From Shewanella aquimarina (GTDB taxonomy: Bacteria; Pseudomonadota; Gammaproteobacteria; Enterobacterales; Shewanellaceae): 64,000 nucleotides of DNA. A program made the translations under genes and the position numbers. Shown in pieces: positions 51,924 through 62,009 of this stretch. The stretch is taken from the NCBI RefSeq assembly GCF_023349185.1, contig NZ_JAKIKY010000002.1, positions 62,001-126,000 of the forward strand, read 5' to 3'. The notes below the pieces were generated by a model that was not told where the DNA came from, made no database searches, and was given only the letters and a program-made list of their open reading frames with translations. Each line of letters opens with the position of its first letter. Position 1 is the first letter of the stretch.

Positions 51924-53687
51924 ATGGATAAGACCCTCGAAAAAGTCCTCGGCCGCTGGCTTAAGCAGCAAAAATCGGCCTGTGGTGCCTACCTCAATCT
52001 GACCGTGTTGTTTGGTGTGTTTACCGGCTTCGCCCTTGTGGCCCAGGCCTATCTGCTGGCGACCATGCTCCACGGTTTGATCATCGAAAACTTGCCTCGT
52101 GATGCCTTTACCAACGAGTTTATCGCCCTGATTGGCGTGATAGTGCTGCGCGCCGCGCTAGCCTATGGCCGCGAGCGCATCAGCTTCAAGGCGGGAATGT
52201 TGCTGCGAAGTCAAATTCGTCAGAGTGTGCTGGATAAGCTGGTGGAGCTGGGGCCTGTGTTTATCAAGGGGCGTCCGGCGGGCAGCTGGGCCAGCATAGT
52301 GCTGGAGCAGGTGGAAGACCTTCACGATTTCTATGCTAAATATCTGCCGCAGATGTTGCTGGCGGGCTTCATTCCCCTGACCATATTGGCTGTGGTGTTT
52401 CCCATCAACTGGGCGGCGGGGATTATTCTGCTGGGCACCGCGCCGTTGATCCCCCTGTTTATGATCTTGGTGGGCATGGGCGCCGCCGATGCTAACCGCA
52501 AAAATTTTGGCGCCCTGTCGCGCCTCAGCGGCCACTTCATGGATAGGCTGAGGGGACTTGGCACCCTGCGTCTGTTCCACGCAGGTGAGCGAGAGCAGCA
52601 GGCGATCGAGAATGCCTCTGAGGAGTTTCGCAGCCGCACCATGGCGGTGCTGCGCATGGCCTTCTTAAGCTCGGCGGTGCTGGAGTTCTTCGCCGCCGTC
52701 TCTATCGCCGTGTTGGCCGTCTATTTCGGTTTTAGTTTTTTAGATCATCTCGACTTTGGCCACTACGGCGCGGGTATGACGCTGTTTATCGGCCTGTTTG
52801 TGTTGATTCTGGCGCCTGAGTTTTATCAGCCCCTGCGGGATATGGGCACTCACTATCATGCCAAGGCCCAGGCCATTGGCGCCGCCGAGGCGCTGATGGA
52901 GCTGCTGAATCATCAAGGGGATGAGGCTGATGACGTTCCGCGCGTGCCTTTTACAAGCGAGACGCCTTTGAGCATTAAGCTGCAAGGGGTAGAGGTATTA
53001 AGCCCAGACGGTCAGGTGCTGCTGGGGCCGATAACGGCGGAGATCACCGGCGGCGAGCAGCTTGCCATCGTCGGGCCGAGCGGGGCGGGCAAGACCAGCC
53101 TGCTCAACATGCTATTGGGCTTCTTATCCTATCGCGGCAGTGTGCTAATAAATGGTATGGAGCTTCGCAGCTTAGACAGGGAGAGCTACCGTCATCACCT
53201 CGCCTGGCTGGGGCAGGAGCCGCAGCTGTTTCACGGCACCATTGGCGACAACGTCACCATGGGCAAGGCGATGACGGATGAAGCTATCTATAGATTGCTG
53301 GACAGCGCCCGTATCGGCGATTTTGTGCGGGCACAGCCTCTTGGACTCGATCATCCCATAGGGGAGCAGAGCGCCGGAGTTTCAGTGGGTCAGGCGCAAC
53401 GTCTGTGTCTGGCACGGGCCCTAGGTCAGTCGGCCAAGCTGTTTGTGCTCGATGAGCCGACTGCTAGCTTAGATAGCCACAGCGAGGCGGCGGTGATGCA
53501 GTCGCTTATTGATGCGCGCCAGGGCGCCACCAGTCTGCTGGTGACCCATCGCCTGGATGCCCTCATCGATATGGACAGGATCTGGGTGCTAGATGGCGGC
53601 AAGCTGGTGCAGCAGGGGGACTATCACACCCTGATGGCCGAGCCTGGGCTGTTTAGCGACCTGTGCCATCGACAGGAGGAGGCGTAA
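51924..53687 (+). CDS. cydD: heterodimeric ABC exporter subunit CydD
   Basis: CydDC exports glutathione and cysteine to the periplasm and is needed for assembly of cytochrome bd and periplasmic c-type cytochromes. CydD has six membrane helices, then an ABC domain with Walker A GPSGAGKT, signature VSVGQAQR (the usual CydD form), Walker B LFVLDEPTASLD and switch His in VTHR. The ATG at 51924 is preferred (GGAG upstream, family N-terminus MDKTLEKVLGRWLKQQ) over a GTG at 51858. The stop overlaps cydC by one base. Confidence 0.94.
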   Translation: MDKTLEKVLGRWLKQQKSACGAYLNLTVLFGVFTGFALVAQAYLLATMLHGLIIENLPRDAFTNEFIALIGVIVLRAALAYGRERISFKAGMLLRSQIRQSVLDKLVELGPVFIKGRPAGSWASIVLEQVEDLHDFYAKYLPQMLLAGFIPLTILAVVFPINWAAGIILLGTAPLIPLFMILVGMGAADANRKNFGALSRLSGHFMDRLRGLGTLRLFHAGEREQQAIENASEEFRSRTMAVLRMAFLSSAVLEFFAAVSIAVLAVYFGFSFLDHLDFGHYGAGMTLFIGLFVLILAPEFYQPLRDMGTHYHAKAQAIGAAEALMELLNHQGDEADDVPRVPFTSETPLSIKLQGVEVLSPDGQVLLGPITAEITGGEQLAIVGPSGAGKTSLLNMLLGFLSYRGSVLINGMELRSLDRESYRHHLAWLGQEPQLFHGTIGDNVTMGKAMTDEAIYRLLDSARIGDFVRAQPLGLDHPIGEQSAGVSVGQAQRLCLARALGQSAKLFVLDEPTASLDSHSEAAVMQSLIDARQGATSLLVTHRLDALIDMDRIWVLDGGKLVQQGDYHTLMAEPGLFSDLCHRQEEA

Positions 53688-55462
53688 TGAAACACCTGCT
53701 GCCTTTTATCAAGCTGTTTAAGCGCCAGTGGCTGATGATGCTGGTGGGGCTGCTGCTGAGCCTGACCACCCTGATGGCGGGTATTGGCCTCTTGTCTTTG
53801 TCGGGCTGGTTCCTGTCGGCTACCGCCGTGGCGGGACTGAGCGTGGTGACTGCCCAAGCCTTTAACTATTTCACCCCGGCCGGTGGGGTGCGTTTCCTCT
53901 CCATCGCCCGCACCGCCAGCCGCTATGGCGAGCGTCTGGCGACCCACGAGGCCACCTTCCGCCTGCTGACCGAGCTGCGCACCTGGGCCTGGGGCAAGCT
54001 GATGCCACTGAGCGCCAAGGATCTCAGCCATCTGCGCGGCGGCGATCTGCTCAACCGCCTGGTGGCCGATATCGACACACTGGATCATCTCTATCTGCGG
54101 TTAATAACACCGCTGCTGGCTTCGCTCTTGATGATCGCCGCCCTGTATGGCTTTCTTTCCTGGTTTGACAGTGAGCTGGCGCTGACCCTGTGCGGCGTGC
54201 TGCTGACTCTGTGGTTCCTGTTGCCTCTGGTCTTCTATCGTTTGGGCCACGGGCCGGGCATTGCCCAGCTGGAGAGCCGGCGTCAGTATCGGGTGCTGTT
54301 GCTGGAATACCTGCAAGGCCAGGCGGAGCTGACCCTGTTTGGCGCCGAGAAGCGCTTCAGGGCCGAGCTGGACGACGCCCAGGCGAAATTGTTTGCCAGC
54401 CAGTCCACCATGACGGCAGTGACTGCCCTGAGTCAGGCGCTGCTGATCTTAAGCCATGGCCTGGCGCTGGTGCTGCTTTGTTATCTCGCTGCCGATGGAG
54501 TGGGTGATAAGATGCCACCAGGGCCACTGCTGGCGCTGGTAGTGTTTATGACCCTGGCCTGTATCGAGATGTTGATGCCGCTGGCAGGCGCCTTTCAGCA
54601 TCTGTCGGCCTGCGTGCAGGCGGCCGAGCGGGTGAGTGAGATCACCGAGCGTCGCCCCAGCATCGACTATGGCGAAGAGGCTAGCCTGGCGGCGAGTCGC
54701 GGCGCCCTCTCTATCGCGGGGGTCAGCTTCGGCTATCAGCCGAGTCAACAAGTTTTGGACGATTTGAGCCTGGAGGTGAAGCCGGGCGAGAAGCTAACCC
54801 TGCTGGGGCAGACTGGCTGCGGTAAGTCCAGCCTGCTGTCGCTCATCACCCGGGAGTGGACGCCTGAGTCGGGCACTATCCTACTCGATGGCCGGCCGAT
54901 CGAGGCCTATAGCGAGCAGGCGCTGCGCCAAGCCATGACGGTAGTGAGTCAGCGTATCTATCTGTTTGCCGGCACCCTGCGCGATAACCTGACCCTGGCG
55001 CAGTTTGAGCAGGCACCAACAGGTAGCCGCGCTGAGCGTAAGGCCTGGCGTGAGGCCAACGATGCCAAGTTAATTGAGGTTCTCCAGCGTGTCGGCCTAG
55101 GGACATTAACCCAAGGCGACAAGCCGCTGGATAACTGGATAGGCGAGGGCGGCAGACAGCTCTCAGGCGGTGAGCGCCGTCGTATCGGTGTGGCCAGGGC
55201 GCTGCTGCGTGACGCACCGTTATTGCTGCTGGACGAGCCTACCGAGGGGCTGGATCAACGCACAGAGCGGGAGATCATGGCGCTGTTGCTGGAGTTTGCC
55301 AAGGACAAGACCATGGTGATGATAAGCCACAGACTGACCGCCATGGACAAGATGGATAGCATCCACCTGATGGAGGCGGGCAAGATCCGCATCAGCGGCA
55401 CTCACCAAAGCCTGCTGGCTCAGGATGCCCACTACGCCAGCCTGAATCGGGTATTGAGTTAG
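53687..55462 (+). CDS. cydC: heterodimeric ABC exporter subunit CydC
   Basis: The CydD partner: 591 residues, N-terminal six-helix domain (MKHLLPFIKLFKRQWLMMLVGLLLSLTTLM) followed by an ABC domain with Walker A GQTGCGKSS, signature LSGGERRRI, Walker B LLLLDEPTEGLD and His in ISHR. The ATG at 53687 overlaps the cydD stop and has AGGAGG upstream, so the longer in-frame start at 53663 is rejected. The pair ends at a strong terminator. Confidence 0.95.
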   Translation: MKHLLPFIKLFKRQWLMMLVGLLLSLTTLMAGIGLLSLSGWFLSATAVAGLSVVTAQAFNYFTPAGGVRFLSIARTASRYGERLATHEATFRLLTELRTWAWGKLMPLSAKDLSHLRGGDLLNRLVADIDTLDHLYLRLITPLLASLLMIAALYGFLSWFDSELALTLCGVLLTLWFLLPLVFYRLGHGPGIAQLESRRQYRVLLLEYLQGQAELTLFGAEKRFRAELDDAQAKLFASQSTMTAVTALSQALLILSHGLALVLLCYLAADGVGDKMPPGPLLALVVFMTLACIEMLMPLAGAFQHLSACVQAAERVSEITERRPSIDYGEEASLAASRGALSIAGVSFGYQPSQQVLDDLSLEVKPGEKLTLLGQTGCGKSSLLSLITREWTPESGTILLDGRPIEAYSEQALRQAMTVVSQRIYLFAGTLRDNLTLAQFEQAPTGSRAERKAWREANDAKLIEVLQRVGLGTLTQGDKPLDNWIGEGGRQLSGGERRRIGVARALLRDAPLLLLDEPTEGLDQRTEREIMALLLEFAKDKTMVMISHRLTAMDKMDSIHLMEAGKIRISGTHQSLLAQDAHYASLNRVLS

Positions 55463-55498
55463 GCGTCTACTTAGTATTGAGTCCTTGTGACGGGTAAT

Positions 55499-55530
55499 AA
55501 AAAAGCCAGTGGAAATCCACTGGCTTTTTT
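55499..55530. terminator. bidirectional terminator between cydC and putA
   Basis: AAAAAGCCAGTGG-AAAT-CCACTGGCTTTTTT, between the convergent cydC (+) and putA (-). Confidence 0.95.
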
Positions 55531-55578
55531 GTTTGTCACTTAACGAGAGCGCTCAACTAAAGCGCTTAGCGAACGAGA

Positions 55579-58500
55579 TTACTCTTCGCTGTCACCCAAA
55601 GAAAGCAGGGTGGCGTTACCGCCGATGGCGGTGATGTTGTTGGTGCGCGTCTTCTCGGTGACGAAACGGGTCAGGTAGTGTGGACCACCGGCCTTAGGGC
55701 CCGTGCCCGACAGGCCTTGACCGCCGAATGGCTGCACGCCAACCACGGCGCCAATCTGGTTACGGTTGATGTAGACGTTACCCACGTTCACCTTGTCGGC
55801 CACTTCCAGAGCATGGCCCTCGTTGCGGCTGTGGATGCCCAGGGTCAGACCGAAACCGGTTGAGTTGATGTCGTCGATCACCTTAGGCAGGTCGGCTGCC
55901 TTGTAACGGATCACGTGCAGGATAGGACCGAAGTGCTCCTTCTCCAGCACCTTGATAGAGTCGATCTCGACTGCAATTGGTGCCACGAAGTGACCATTTT
56001 CGGTACCTGCTGGCAGCTCCAGCTGGTTGATCAGACGACCCACCTGCTTGATATGGTCGATGTGGGCGTTGAGGTTAGCCTTGGCGGTCGCGTCGATAAC
56101 CGGGCCGACATCTGTCTTCACCGAGCCAGGGTTGCCTATGGTCAGCTCGTCCATGGCGCCCTTCATCACGTCGATCACGCGATCGGCGATATCTTCCTGT
56201 AGATAGAGTACGCGCAGGGCCGAGCAACGCTGACCGGCGCTGGTGAACGAAGAGGAAACCACGTCGTTAACCACCTGCTCTGGCTGTGAAGTCGAGTCCA
56301 CCACCATGGCGTTTTGACCACCCGTCTCGGCGATCAGCGGGATGATGGCACCGTCACGCTGTGCAAGGGTCAGGTTGATGCGCTTAGCGGTCACGGTAGA
56401 GCCGGTAAAGCAGACGCCGCCGATACGCTCATCGGCCGTGATGGTCGCGCCGACTGTCGCACCCGTACCAGGTAGGAACTGCAGGGCTTCTTTCGGAATA
56501 CCGGCCTCATGGGCCAGTTGCACCGCGCGGTAACCTACGATAGAGGTCTGCTCGGCAGGCTTAGCAACTACTGTGTTACCCGCCGCAAGGGCTGCGGTGA
56601 CCTGACCTAGGAAGATCGCCAGTGGGAAGTTCCATGGGCTGATACAGACGAATACGCCGCGGCCTTGTAGGAATAGCTCGTTCAGCTCACCCGTTGGGCC
56701 AGGCAGCAGCTCAGGCTTGCCCATCATCTTCTTGGCTTGTACCGCGTAGTAGCGACAGAAGTCGACCGCCTCGCGCACCTCGTCGATGCCATCTTGAATG
56801 CTCTTACCCGCTTCACGGGTACAGAGGGCGATCAGCTCTTCGCGGTTCTCTTCAAGCAGATCCGCCAGCTTCTGTAGCGCGTTGGCACGTACTTCAACCG
56901 GGGTTGAGCACCAGCTGCCGAAGGCGTTGTGGGCGCTGGCCAGGGCCTGCTCGCTAGCCTGATTGTTGGCGAAGGCAACCTTGCCGACGATCTGTGTGGT
57001 GTCGTATGGGCTCTTCACCTCAATGGTTTCACCGCTGAGGGTTTCGCCATTGACGATAGGGCCGGCAGACCACTGCTGGTCTTTGAACTTGTCCAGCGCG
57101 GCGAAGAAAGGCTCAGATTCTGAGATGATGTTCATGTTGATTCCCTTGGAGTTTTTACGCTCTGCGCCGAAGATGTCGATCGGCTGAACGATTTTATTGT
57201 TGGCTAGGGTTTTATAGCTTTGTAGGGTCGTCAATGGGTGGACAACCAAAGATTCGATCGGTGTCTTAGGGTCGACCAGCTTGTGTACGAACGAGGTGTT
57301 GGCGCCGTTTTCCAGCAGGCGACGCACCAGGTAAGGCAGCAGATCTTTGTGAGCACCCACAGGGGCGTAGATACGAACCGTGCTTACGCCGCTCTCGGCC
57401 AGCAGGGTGTCGTACAGCTCTTCGCCCATGCCGTGTAGGCGCTGGAACTCATACAGACGGTCGTCGGCCATGTCGGTGATGGCGGCCACTGTCTGGGCGT
57501 TGTGGCTGGCAAACTGCGGGTAGATGGCGCCGCGGGTGGCGTCAGACAGCAGGTAGCGCGCACAGGCCAGGTAAGAGACGTCTGTACCTGCCTTGCGGGT
57601 AAACAGCGGGTATCCGCCTTCGCCAGCGACCTGAGCCCATTTCAACTCGCTGTCCCAGTAGGCGCCTTTCACCAGGCGTACAGGGATCTCATCGCCCTGA
57701 TCTTTGGCCAGGCGGGTGATCCAGCACAGCACAGGCAGGGCACGCTTAGAGTAGGCCTGAACCACTATGCCTAGTAGGCCCCAGCCCTTGGCGGCGTCAG
57801 AGTTATACAGCTTCTGGAACAGCTTGAGAGACAGCTCGAGACGGTCAACCTCTTCGGCATCGATAGAGACGCCCACGTTGAGGCTACGCGCCTGCGAGAC
57901 CAATTTAACGAGCGTGTCATACAGCTCTGTCATGGTTCTGTCTTCGTTGGCCACCTCATAGCGAGGGTGCAGCGCCGATAGCTTGATAGAGATGGTCGGG
58001 CGTGGCGCCTCGCTCTCATCGTACTGCTGAGCGCCCAGTGCCGCGATGGCGTTGGAGTAATCCTGGTAGTATTTTTGCGCGTCTTTCATGGTCAAGGCCG
58101 CTTCCCCCAGCATGTCGTAGCTGTGGGTGTAGCCCAGCTTGCGCTTGTCGGTGCTGTTCTTCAGTGCCTCTTGCACAGTGCGGCCAAGGACGAACTGCTT
58201 ACCCATGATCTTCATCGCGGCTAGCATGGCCTGGCGGATCACTGGCTCACCCAGGCGGTTGACCAGACGGTTCAGCAGGCTGCTTGGCTTGCCATCTATA
58301 TTCTTGTCCAGAGAGATGATCTTACCCGTGAGCATCAGGCCCCAGGTGGAGGCATTAACCAGGGTCGAGTCACTCTTGCTCAGGTGCTCGTCCCACTTGG
58401 CGCCGGAGAGCTTATCGTCGATCAGTGCATCGGCGGTGGCGGCGTCAGGGATACGCAGCAGGGCCTCGGCCAGACACATGAGGATGATTCCCTCTTGGGT

Positions 58501-58758
58501 CTCCAGGCTGTACTGTTGCAGGAAGGCGTCGATACCGACCATGAGTCCCTTCTTGTCGTACTGACGCACCTTGTGTACCAGGTCATGGGCACGCTTGGTA
58601 ATACGTTGAATCTCTTCGTCGCTCGAGGGAACAAGCTTAATCAGTTCAGAGAGGTATTGCTCTTCGTCGACAATATAGTTGTTGGTGATCGCTGTAAATA
58701 GCTCATCTAGGGTAGCTGAGTCGTAACGACCAGTCAGAACTTCACTTGCTTTGAACAT
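55579..58758 (-). CDS. putA: bifunctional proline dehydrogenase / P5C dehydrogenase
   Basis: PutA oxidises proline to glutamate in two steps with substrate channelling. Domains: alpha domain (residues about 10-140), FAD-dependent PRODH barrel (about 200-500, SIKLSALHPRYE, VRLVKGAYWDSELKWAQ), and NAD-dependent aldehyde dehydrogenase (about 560-1050) with GNTVVAKPAEQT, AETGGQN and catalytic Cys in TSAGQRC near 844. At 1059 residues it lacks the N-terminal ribbon-helix-helix repressor domain of E. coli PutA, so it cannot autoregulate. The ATG at 58758 has GGAAG eight bases upstream. Confidence 0.95.
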   Translation of the reverse strand: MFKASEVLTGRYDSATLDELFTAITNNYIVDEEQYLSELIKLVPSSDEEIQRITKRAHDLVHKVRQYDKKGLMVGIDAFLQQYSLETQEGIILMCLAEALLRIPDAATADALIDDKLSGAKWDEHLSKSDSTLVNASTWGLMLTGKIISLDKNIDGKPSSLLNRLVNRLGEPVIRQAMLAAMKIMGKQFVLGRTVQEALKNSTDKRKLGYTHSYDMLGEAALTMKDAQKYYQDYSNAIAALGAQQYDESEAPRPTISIKLSALHPRYEVANEDRTMTELYDTLVKLVSQARSLNVGVSIDAEEVDRLELSLKLFQKLYNSDAAKGWGLLGIVVQAYSKRALPVLCWITRLAKDQGDEIPVRLVKGAYWDSELKWAQVAGEGGYPLFTRKAGTDVSYLACARYLLSDATRGAIYPQFASHNAQTVAAITDMADDRLYEFQRLHGMGEELYDTLLAESGVSTVRIYAPVGAHKDLLPYLVRRLLENGANTSFVHKLVDPKTPIESLVVHPLTTLQSYKTLANNKIVQPIDIFGAERKNSKGINMNIISESEPFFAALDKFKDQQWSAGPIVNGETLSGETIEVKSPYDTTQIVGKVAFANNQASEQALASAHNAFGSWCSTPVEVRANALQKLADLLEENREELIALCTREAGKSIQDGIDEVREAVDFCRYYAVQAKKMMGKPELLPGPTGELNELFLQGRGVFVCISPWNFPLAIFLGQVTAALAAGNTVVAKPAEQTSIVGYRAVQLAHEAGIPKEALQFLPGTGATVGATITADERIGGVCFTGSTVTAKRINLTLAQRDGAIIPLIAETGGQNAMVVDSTSQPEQVVNDVVSSSFTSAGQRCSALRVLYLQEDIADRVIDVMKGAMDELTIGNPGSVKTDVGPVIDATAKANLNAHIDHIKQVGRLINQLELPAGTENGHFVAPIAVEIDSIKVLEKEHFGPILHVIRYKAADLPKVIDDINSTGFGLTLGIHSRNEGHALEVADKVNVGNVYINRNQIGAVVGVQPFGGQGLSGTGPKAGGPHYLTRFVTEKTRTNNITAIGGNATLLSLGDSEE

Positions 58759-59029
58759 AGTAATCACTTCCACCTGGACCTAAATAGGGACAGTTTTGGC
58801 TTGAACAAAAGGTAAGTTTTCAGGCGTTTAGTATTATTTTTGTATACAATCTGGCGCCATTTGCGCGCCGATTATACCTCCAAAATGTGACGAGGAACAC
58901 TCTTGCGTGGGTGAATGTGACCTTTGTTTGATCTCGTCCGGCCAGAAGGCGGTTAAGGCCGCTGTTTATGGGGGGTGTGGCGGCGTGCTATGAATAATAT
59001 TCAGGGTGTTTTATGGCTATTTTAGCCAT
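58759..59029. other. putA promoter region
   Basis: A 270 bp gap before putA. It is AT-rich near the gene (58810-58880), where a promoter is expected. TGTGAC occurs twice (58887 and 58917) but without partners for CRP sites. No gene is seen. Confidence 0.45.
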
Positions 59030-59057
59030 AAAAAAAGCCAGGGACTCAGCCCTGGCT
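59030..59057 (-). terminator. terminator after the SH3-domain gene
   Basis: On the minus strand AGCCAGGG-CTGAGT-CCCTGGCT is followed by a seven-base T-run. Confidence 0.93.
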
Positions 59058-59089
59058 CATTATGGTCGCTCGCGGTAATGCCTAGATGA

Positions 59090-59665
59090 TTACCAGCGGT
59101 TCTTCTGGCGACGACGTGGACGCGGTAAATAGACCAGAATTACACCGATTAACACGCCGATACCGGCAATCATGCCGCCTTGCTTCATCAGCTCGAAGCG
59201 CTCATCATTTTTCAGACGAGTCAGTTCGCGGGTGGCACTGTCGCGCTCGCTCGATGCCTTGGCCAGGGCCTCTTCGGCGTTGGCCAGCTGTGAACGTAGC
59301 TGACGGATCAGCTGAGCGCTGCTGTCGCTCTCGTTGGTGATGCTCTCAAGATCGGCCTTTACCTTGGCGAGTTCGGCCTGAACTTCGGGTAGCTGTACGC
59401 GGAAGCTCTTGCCTGAGTCCAGCATCTTGCTGTCGACCCAGCCTTCGCGGCCCTTGTGGTCGACTACCTTGGCGTAGTCGTTTTGCATCTCACCCAGGTA
59501 GGTCACCGGCTGACCGGCTTCGACGCTGCCCAGAATACGGTATTGGGTGCCTGGGCCCCCGTGAATGAAGGTGTAGACGTTATCTGAGATATAACGTGTC
59601 TGCTCTGCCGCCATCAGGGTCGATGACACTAGCATCATGGCGAGAATAGATAGGAGTCTTAACAC
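59090..59665 (-). CDS. TIGR04211 family SH3-domain membrane protein (YgiM-like)
   Basis: The 191-residue protein has a Sec signal peptide (LLSILAMMLVSSTLMA), a bacterial SH3 domain (RYISDNVYTFIHGGPGTQYRILGSVEAGQPVTYLGE...GREGWVDSKML), a coiled coil (LPEVQAELAKVKADLESI to SERDSATRELTRL), and a C-terminal membrane helix with a basic tail (GVLIGVILVYLPRPRRRQKNRW). This matches YgiM of E. coli. Function is unclear, probably cell-envelope related. GTG start with GAAGAGA upstream. The YgiF-like gene lies nearby, as in E. coli. Confidence 0.9.
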   Translation of the reverse strand: MLRLLSILAMMLVSSTLMAAEQTRYISDNVYTFIHGGPGTQYRILGSVEAGQPVTYLGEMQNDYAKVVDHKGREGWVDSKMLDSGKSFRVQLPEVQAELAKVKADLESITNESDSSAQLIRQLRSQLANAEEALAKASSERDSATRELTRLKNDERFELMKQGGMIAGIGVLIGVILVYLPRPRRRQKNRW

Positions 59666-59841
59666 TTTGAGTTCTCTTCAGCTAAATATTGGCACATGCT
59701 AGGGATTTAGCCACCTATTTGCAAGTGCAACATGGGAAGTGTTACCAGGAATTAATCTTTGTAGTGGGTAAGTGTGGCAGACAAGTTGCGCAGAAAAGAT
59801 AAGCCAAAATGGCGCGGTTAAAAGTCAGGGTAAATGGAAAC

Positions 59842-59870
59842 AAAAAAGGAAGCCCTGAGGCTTCCTTTTA
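59842..59870 (-). terminator. terminator after the pit gene
   Basis: AAAAGGAAGCC-CTGA-GGCTTCCTTTT; on the minus strand the stem runs into a T-run. Confidence 0.9.
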
Positions 59871-59894
59871 CTTCTCTCATCCATAGGGCTTAGC

Positions 59895-61163
59895 TTAGCT
59901 AAAGATACCCTTGATCATGAAGAAGAAGATGATCGACAGACCCGCGCCCGCAGGCAGTGTTACCACCCAAGACACCACGATGTTGCGGACCACGCCGATG
60001 TTGATGGCGGCGATACCACGTGCCATACCCACACCTAACACGGCACCAACCAGTGTCTGTGTGGTCGAGATTGGCAGGCCAGTACCCGAGGCGATAACCA
60101 CGGTAGAGGCGGCAGCCAGCTCGGCGGCAAAACCACGGCTCGGTGTCAGGTGAGTGATGTTCTTACCGATAGTCTGCATCACGCGCTTACCGAAGATAGC
60201 CAGACCCATGACGATACCGAAGGCACCCAGAGGCAGGATCCACCAAACCAGTTCAGCCTTGCTGGCGATCTCGCCACCGCTATTTACCACAGATACTACG
60301 GCGGCTAGCGGGCCAATAGCGTTGGCGACATCGTTAGAACCGTGGGCGAACGCCATACAACAAGCGGTCACAACCATCAGGATAGCGAATACCTTTTCCA
60401 CGTTACCAAACTGTGTCTGGTGATCGGCGCTCTGGCTCATCTTAAGACGCTTGATGGCAAGCATACCACCTATGCCCACCAGTACCGCGACAACTAGGGC
60501 CAACGAGTAAGCTTCGACGTTACTAAAGTGCAGACCCACGTGCTTCAGACCCTTCTTGATGGTCACCAGCGACATGACGAAACCGGCCAGTGCCATGTAG
60601 AAAGGCACGTAACGCTTGGCGTTTTCCAGCGGGTTGTCAGTGTTGAAGATCAGCTTCTGTACGCTTTGGAAGATGGTAAAGGCGATAAAGCCAGAGATTG
60701 CCGGGGTGATGATCCATGACCCCACGATACCCAATACCTTGCTCCAGGCAACAGAATCGGCGCTCACACCTACGGCGGCGAAACCTACGATGGCGCCAAC
60801 GATAGAGTGAGTGGTCGATACCGGCCAGCCCAGGGCTGACGCCACAACCAACCAGATACCGGCAGCCAGTAGCGCCGAGATCATGCCGTATACCAGCAGC
60901 TCGGGCGAGTCGACAAAATAGGCCGAGTCGATGATCCCTTTACGGATCGTGCTGGTTACTTCACCGCCTGCGAGGTACGCGCCGGCAAATTCGAAGATCA
61001 TCGCGATGATGATCGCTTGTTTAATGGTGATCGCGTTTGAACCTACTGAGGTTCCCATAGCATTAGCGACATCGTTTGCGCCAATACCCCACGCCATTAA
61101 AAATCCAAATGCAGCCGCAATGGCAATAAGCCATGGGCCATTGGTGATTAATACATCAACCAT
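59895..61163 (-). CDS. inorganic phosphate transporter (PiT family)
   Basis: A PiT-type phosphate permease of 422 residues with about ten helices. The duplicated family signature is visible: FLMAWGIGANDVANAMGTSVGSNAITIKQA in the first half and MAFAHGSNDVANAIGPLA in the second, plus the matching GWPVSTTHSIVG and GLPISTTQTLVG motifs. It is more like the PiT proteins that come with a DUF47 partner than E. coli PitA. The DUF47 gene precedes it by 24 bp in one operon. Confidence 0.93.
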   Translation of the reverse strand: MVDVLITNGPWLIAIAAAFGFLMAWGIGANDVANAMGTSVGSNAITIKQAIIIAMIFEFAGAYLAGGEVTSTIRKGIIDSAYFVDSPELLVYGMISALLAAGIWLVVASALGWPVSTTHSIVGAIVGFAAVGVSADSVAWSKVLGIVGSWIITPAISGFIAFTIFQSVQKLIFNTDNPLENAKRYVPFYMALAGFVMSLVTIKKGLKHVGLHFSNVEAYSLALVVAVLVGIGGMLAIKRLKMSQSADHQTQFGNVEKVFAILMVVTACCMAFAHGSNDVANAIGPLAAVVSVVNSGGEIASKAELVWWILPLGAFGIVMGLAIFGKRVMQTIGKNITHLTPSRGFAAELAAASTVVIASGTGLPISTTQTLVGAVLGVGMARGIAAINIGVVRNIVVSWVVTLPAGAGLSIIFFFMIKGIFS

Positions 61164-61187
61164 GTTGATACCTTGATAACTTTGTTT

Positions 61188-61868
61188 TTAGACGCGAGCT
61201 AACATTAGCTCTAGGCGGGAACCGACGCGCTCGGCAAGATCTGCCAAGTCTCCAACCCACTCAATTATCTTATAGAGGAACATCACATCCACAGGGTTTA
61301 GATCATTTTCGATGCTAAACAGCTGACGACGGATTTTGATTTGAAGATCGTCTGTGTCCTCTTCAATTTTGTCGAGTTCAACGATCATTTTAGCGACAAG
61401 ATCGACTTCACGGCCTCTGAAACCTGTTTCGAGCAGGTCATCGAGTTCGTTGATGGCTTGCTTAGCCTGTGCTACTGCATCTAGGCAGCGGGTCAGGTAG
61501 GCACTGAAGGTATCTTGAATTGCTTCTGGGACAAGTAGTTGACGGCCGATGATACGACCCGAAATGTCTTTCGCCTTGTTGGCGATCTTATCTTGCTGGG
61601 TAAGTAGCTCCAGTAAGTCAGTTCTTTCAACTGGCATAAACAGGCCGCCGGGAAGCGTTAAGCGGATTTCACGCTTGAGTTCGTCTGCTTCACGTTCTGC
61701 TTGGCTGATTTGCTTACGGAGTTGAACCGCTTTGTCCCAGTCACCTGCGACAGTAGCGTCAAAAAATGGTACAAGGATCGAGGCACAATCGTGCACCTTA
61801 TCGATATGATCTTGTAATGGTTTAATTGGCGATTTTGCAAACACGCCCAAAATAGAGTTTACTGGCAT
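61188..61868 (-). CDS. DUF47 (TIGR00153) PhoU-like accessory protein of the phosphate transporter
   Basis: A 226-residue, all-helical PhoU-like protein of the DUF47 family, starting MPVNSILGVFAKSPIKPLQDHIDKVHDCASIL. Motifs such as QISQAEREADELKREIRLTLPGGLFMPVERTDLLELLTQQDKIAN are characteristic. Family members sit beside PiT transporters and are thought to regulate them. It heads the operon, and a Pho box lies about 158 bp upstream. Confidence 0.93.
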   Translation of the reverse strand: MPVNSILGVFAKSPIKPLQDHIDKVHDCASILVPFFDATVAGDWDKAVQLRKQISQAEREADELKREIRLTLPGGLFMPVERTDLLELLTQQDKIANKAKDISGRIIGRQLLVPEAIQDTFSAYLTRCLDAVAQAKQAINELDDLLETGFRGREVDLVAKMIVELDKIEEDTDDLQIKIRRQLFSIENDLNPVDVMFLYKIIEWVGDLADLAERVGSRLELMLARV

Positions 61869-62009
61869 TGCCGTGTACCTATTTAGGTTATTCCACTGTT
61901 GGAAAATGCGGGCGCATGTTAACCCAAGCGTCCACGTATTGAAACTGCGTTTTTATATAAAAACTGACAGTTTTTATTCTAACGAGTTATATATAAACTG
62001 CAATGCGAG

